Source of the DNA: Oscillospiraceae bacterium
GTDB taxonomy: Bacteria > Bacillota > Clostridia > Oscillospirales > Oscillospiraceae
Assembly: GCA_017405545.1 (NCBI GenBank)
Contig: JAFRAF010000324.1
Coordinates: 1 to 5,663, forward strand
Reading direction: 5' to 3'
Length of the DNA stretch: 5,663 nt
Shown: positions 4,101 through 5,663 of the stretch, piece by piece
Layout: every line of letters begins with the position of its first letter
Numbering within the stretch: the stretch's first letter is position 1
Position numbers and translations under genes: made by a program
Notes under the pieces: generated by a model
What the model saw: only the letters and a program-made list of their open reading frames with translations
The model's database searches: none
Told to the model about the DNA's origin: nothing

Positions 4101-5285
4101 ATGGAAAATGTCAGTCATCGCGTGACGGATGATACTATGACTATATTCCTGCGGGGTCATATTGACTCCGCAAACGCCCCGGGCGTTGAAAAGGAGATAA
4201 ACGACATCCGGGAGTCCACGCCGAAAAGCACTGTCGTGCTGGACTGCCAGGAGCTCAGCTACATATCCAGCGCCGGACTGCGCGTGATACTCCGCCTTAA
4301 AAAGGCTGTGCCGGACACATCGCTGATAAACGTGTCCCCCGACGTATACGAGATATTCGACATGACCGGCTTCACCGAGATGATGGATATACAGAAGGCC
4401 TACCGCATCATATCCGTCGAGGGCTGCGAGGTCATCGGCCAGGGCGCCAACGGCAAGGTTTACAGGATAGATCCCGACACCATCGTCAAGGTCTACTTGA
4501 ACCCCGACGCTCTTCCGGAGATACACAGAGAGCGCGAGCTGGCCCGCACCGCTTTTGTGCTGGGCGTACCCACCGCCATCCCCTACGACGTAGTTCGCAT
4601 TGAGGGCGGAGGCTACGGCTCGGTCTTTGAGCTGCTCAACGCCACCAGCTTCGGCAAGCTCCTGAGCAAGGGCGAAAAGAGCGTGGACGAGGTGGCGAAG
4701 ATGAGCATTGACCTGCTCAAGCTCATCCACTCCACTGTGGTAAAGCCCGGCAGCATGCCGGATATGAAGGCCGTCGCCCTGGACTGGGCGGACTTTTTAA
4801 AGGACTATCTGCCCGAGGACAAGTACAGCAAGCTCCACGAGCTCGTGGCAGCCGTGCCGGAGGACTACCACATGATGCATGGCGACTACCACATAAAAAA
4901 CGTCATGCTGCAAAACGGGGAGAGCCTCCTCATAGACATGGACACACTCTGCCACGGCCACCCCATATTTGAGCTGGCCAGCATGTATAACGCCTACTGC
5001 GGCTTCAGCGAGCTGGACCACTCCATATCCCAGTCCTTCCTGGGCATCAGTCACGAGATGGCCGAGGAGTTCTGGAACAAGAGCCTGCGCCTGTATCTGG
5101 ACGGCGCCGACGAGGAGACCGTAAAGTCCGTGGAGGAAAAGGCCCAGATCGTGGGCTATACCCGCATCATGCGCCGCCGCATTCGGCGCGACGGCTTCGG
5201 CAGCGAGGAGGGCCGCCGGGAGATAGAAAACTGCCGCCGGCATCTGGAAGAGCTGCTGCCCAAGGTAGACACCCTGTTGTTTTAA
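4101..5285 (+). CDS. STAS domain fused to APH/choline-kinase-like kinase (394 aa)
   Basis: Two domains are clear. Residues 1-100 are a STAS domain with LSYISSAGLRVIL (52-64). Ser57 is the expected phosphoacceptor, and the domain is paralogous to the stand-alone STAS protein upstream. Residues 105-394 are a protein-kinase-fold phosphotransferase of the aminoglycoside/choline kinase type. It has a nucleotide loop GQGANGKV (113-120), Lys130 in IVKVY, a helix with Glu144/Glu146, a catalytic loop HGDYHIKN (260-267) with Asp262 and Asn267, and a metal-binding LLIDMD (276-281) with Asp279. All key residues seem present, so activity is plausible. The substrate could be a small molecule or a protein. 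ATG 4101 is preferred because AAGGGAG lies 6 bases upstream and STAS homology begins at once. An in-frame ATG at 4026 would add 25 unrelated residues across the hairpin. It is the last gene of the operon. Confidence 0.92.
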   Translation: MENVSHRVTDDTMTIFLRGHIDSANAPGVEKEINDIRESTPKSTVVLDCQELSYISSAGLRVILRLKKAVPDTSLINVSPDVYEIFDMTGFTEMMDIQKAYRIISVEGCEVIGQGANGKVYRIDPDTIVKVYLNPDALPEIHRERELARTAFVLGVPTAIPYDVVRIEGGGYGSVFELLNATSFGKLLSKGEKSVDEVAKMSIDLLKLIHSTVVKPGSMPDMKAVALDWADFLKDYLPEDKYSKLHELVAAVPEDYHMMHGDYHIKNVMLQNGESLLIDMDTLCHGHPIFELASMYNAYCGFSELDHSISQSFLGISHEMAEEFWNKSLRLYLDGADEETVKSVEEKAQIVGYTRIMRRRIRRDGFGSEEGRREIENCRRHLEELLPKVDTLLF

Positions 5286-5337
5286 AAAGGCAGACCCGCT
5301 GCCCATGGGCATCTGAAACAACAACAGCTTGAAGAAC

Positions 5338-5374
5338 ACCCGCCGCGTGGCGCACAGCTGCGCGGCGGGTTTTT
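5338..5374 (+). terminator. Intrinsic terminator of the STAS/ATPase/STAS-kinase operon
   Basis: ACCCGCCGCG (5338-5347) and CGCGGCGGGT (5361-5370) form a perfect 10-bp stem around a 13-base loop. It is followed by TTTTA. It lies 53 bases after the TAA at 5283-5285. A small palindrome, TGCCCATGGGCA (5300-5311), lies between stop and terminator. Confidence 0.92.
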
Positions 5375-5395
5375 ATCTGCCCCTGAAAAAAACTG

Positions 5396-5424
5396 TGGAC
5401 ATTGTTCCGAACATATGTTATAGT
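5396..5424 (+). promoter_or_regulatory. Sigma-A-type promoter of the candidate RNA at the right edge
   Basis: TGGACA (5396-5401), a 17-base spacer and TATAGT (5419-5424), each differing from consensus by one base. The start would be near 5431. No credible start codon with a ribosome binding site follows before the terminator at 5548-5591. Confidence 0.75.
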
Positions 5425-5430
5425 CTTATG

Positions 5431-5591
5431 TGGTCAACAAAAACACCTGATAAGAAGCAGGGCCTTTTCGACCCGCGCTGACGGCAAGGTGCAGCTTCAA
5501 AACCGATACACCCGCTTATTGCCACCGGCCATATCGGGTCATTTTTGGCTTGCTGTACCTGTTATGTCAGGTATAAGCAGGCTGTTTTTTT
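5431..5591 (+). ncRNA. Candidate non-coding RNA or attenuated leader (about 160 nt)
   Basis: The span lies between a good promoter and a strong intrinsic terminator and holds no convincing reading frame. Visible pairings: GGCAA (5483-5487) with TTGCC (5519-5523), continued by GGTG (5488-5491) with CACC (5509-5512). CCGATA in the loop of that hairpin (5503-5508) can pair with TATCGG (5532-5537), which would make a pseudoknot. GACCCG (5470-5475) can instead pair with CGGGTC (5535-5540). The two last pairings share bases 5535-5537 and exclude each other, as in a switch. The 5' end can form CCTG/CAGG. I do not recognise 6S RNA, SRP RNA, tmRNA or a known riboswitch. It may be a small RNA, or a leader controlling a gene to the right of the window. 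This and the neighbouring sites are all I see in 5376-5663. Confidence 0.5.
5548..5591 (+). terminator. Intrinsic terminator ending the candidate RNA
   Basis: GCTTGCT (5548-5554) pairs with AGCAGGC (5576-5582) with one G-T pair. Above a small internal loop, TACCTG (5556-5561) pairs with CAGGTA (5568-5573) around loop TTATGT. TG and then seven T's (5585-5591) follow. Stem and T-run are both strong. Confidence 0.85.
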
Positions 5592-5632
5592 ACCCTGTAA
5601 TCATATTCTCACCCAAAAACAGAACATGCCGT

Positions 5633-5662
5633 CTGCCCTGTGAGCACATCATCACAGGGCAG
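5633..5662. repeat. Perfect 11-bp inverted repeat at the window end
   Basis: CTGCCCTGTGA (5633-5643) and TCACAGGGCAG (5652-5662) are exact reverse complements around an 8-base loop. It could be a terminator whose T-run lies just beyond the window on the plus strand. It could also be an operator or a leader hairpin of the next gene. No T-run follows it on the minus strand. Confidence 0.6.
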
Positions 5663-5663
5663 G

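Noticed and set aside
3963..4730. Minus-strand open frame of 255 codons opposite the STAS-kinase gene
   Set aside because: The plus strand has clear STAS and kinase motifs; the minus frame has no start signal and is explained by high GC at codon position three.
5431..5591. 6S RNA, SRP RNA or T-box leader
   Set aside because: The 5' and 3' ends do not form the long closing stem of 6S RNA, the SRP tetraloop region is missing, and there is no T-box sequence.
1..5663. CRISPR array, insertion sequence, tRNA or rRNA genes
   Set aside because: No regularly spaced direct repeats, transposase fragments with terminal repeats, or cloverleaf/rRNA sequence were found.

Overview
The window looks like chromosomal DNA of an anaerobic Clostridia-type Firmicute, possibly an uncultured gut Oscillospiraceae relative. 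This rests on strong AAGGAGG-type ribosome binding sites, sigma-A-like promoters, simple lipoprotein signal peptides, GC-rich codon use and an RsbV/RsbW-type partner-switching module. The assignment to a lineage is inference; no marker gene is present.

Left half (1-2935), all on the minus strand. From right to left: a good promoter (2907-2935) drives a 339-aa lipoprotein through a structured leader. The lipoprotein is closed by a long-stem terminator (1665-1730). Next comes a class I SAM methyltransferase preceded by nested inverted repeats (1540-1650), then a 138-aa lipoprotein and its terminator (332-362). Last is a separately promoted acetyltransferase of the Vat/CatB xenobiotic type, which runs off the left edge after 77 codons.

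Right half (2997-5375), plus strand. A near-consensus promoter (2997-3025) starts an operon with a stand-alone STAS anti-sigma-factor antagonist, an RsbW/SpoIIAB-like ATPase and a 394-aa fusion of a STAS domain to an APH/choline-kinase-like kinase. A strong terminator follows at 5338-5374. Between the first STAS gene and the ATPase lies a decayed tail of a SpoIIE/RsbU-type PP2C phosphatase (about 3407-3588). It is readable only by crossing three reading-frame changes and lacks all of its N-terminal part. The operon therefore appears to have been an antagonist-phosphatase-kinase cassette that lost the phosphatase but kept the kinase and both STAS proteins. No sigma factor or sensor lies in the window, so the output of the switch is unknown.

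Right edge (5376-5663) has no convincing protein gene. It has a clear promoter (5396-5424) and, about 120-165 bases further on, a strong intrinsic terminator. Together they outline a candidate RNA of about 160 nt with a possible pseudoknot and a competing helix. A second perfect 11-bp hairpin sits at the very end.

Most interesting points: the phosphatase relic inside a live-looking operon, the STAS-kinase fusion that may have taken over part of the signalling, the candidate ncRNA or attenuator at the right edge, and the nested-repeat leader of the methyltransferase gene.
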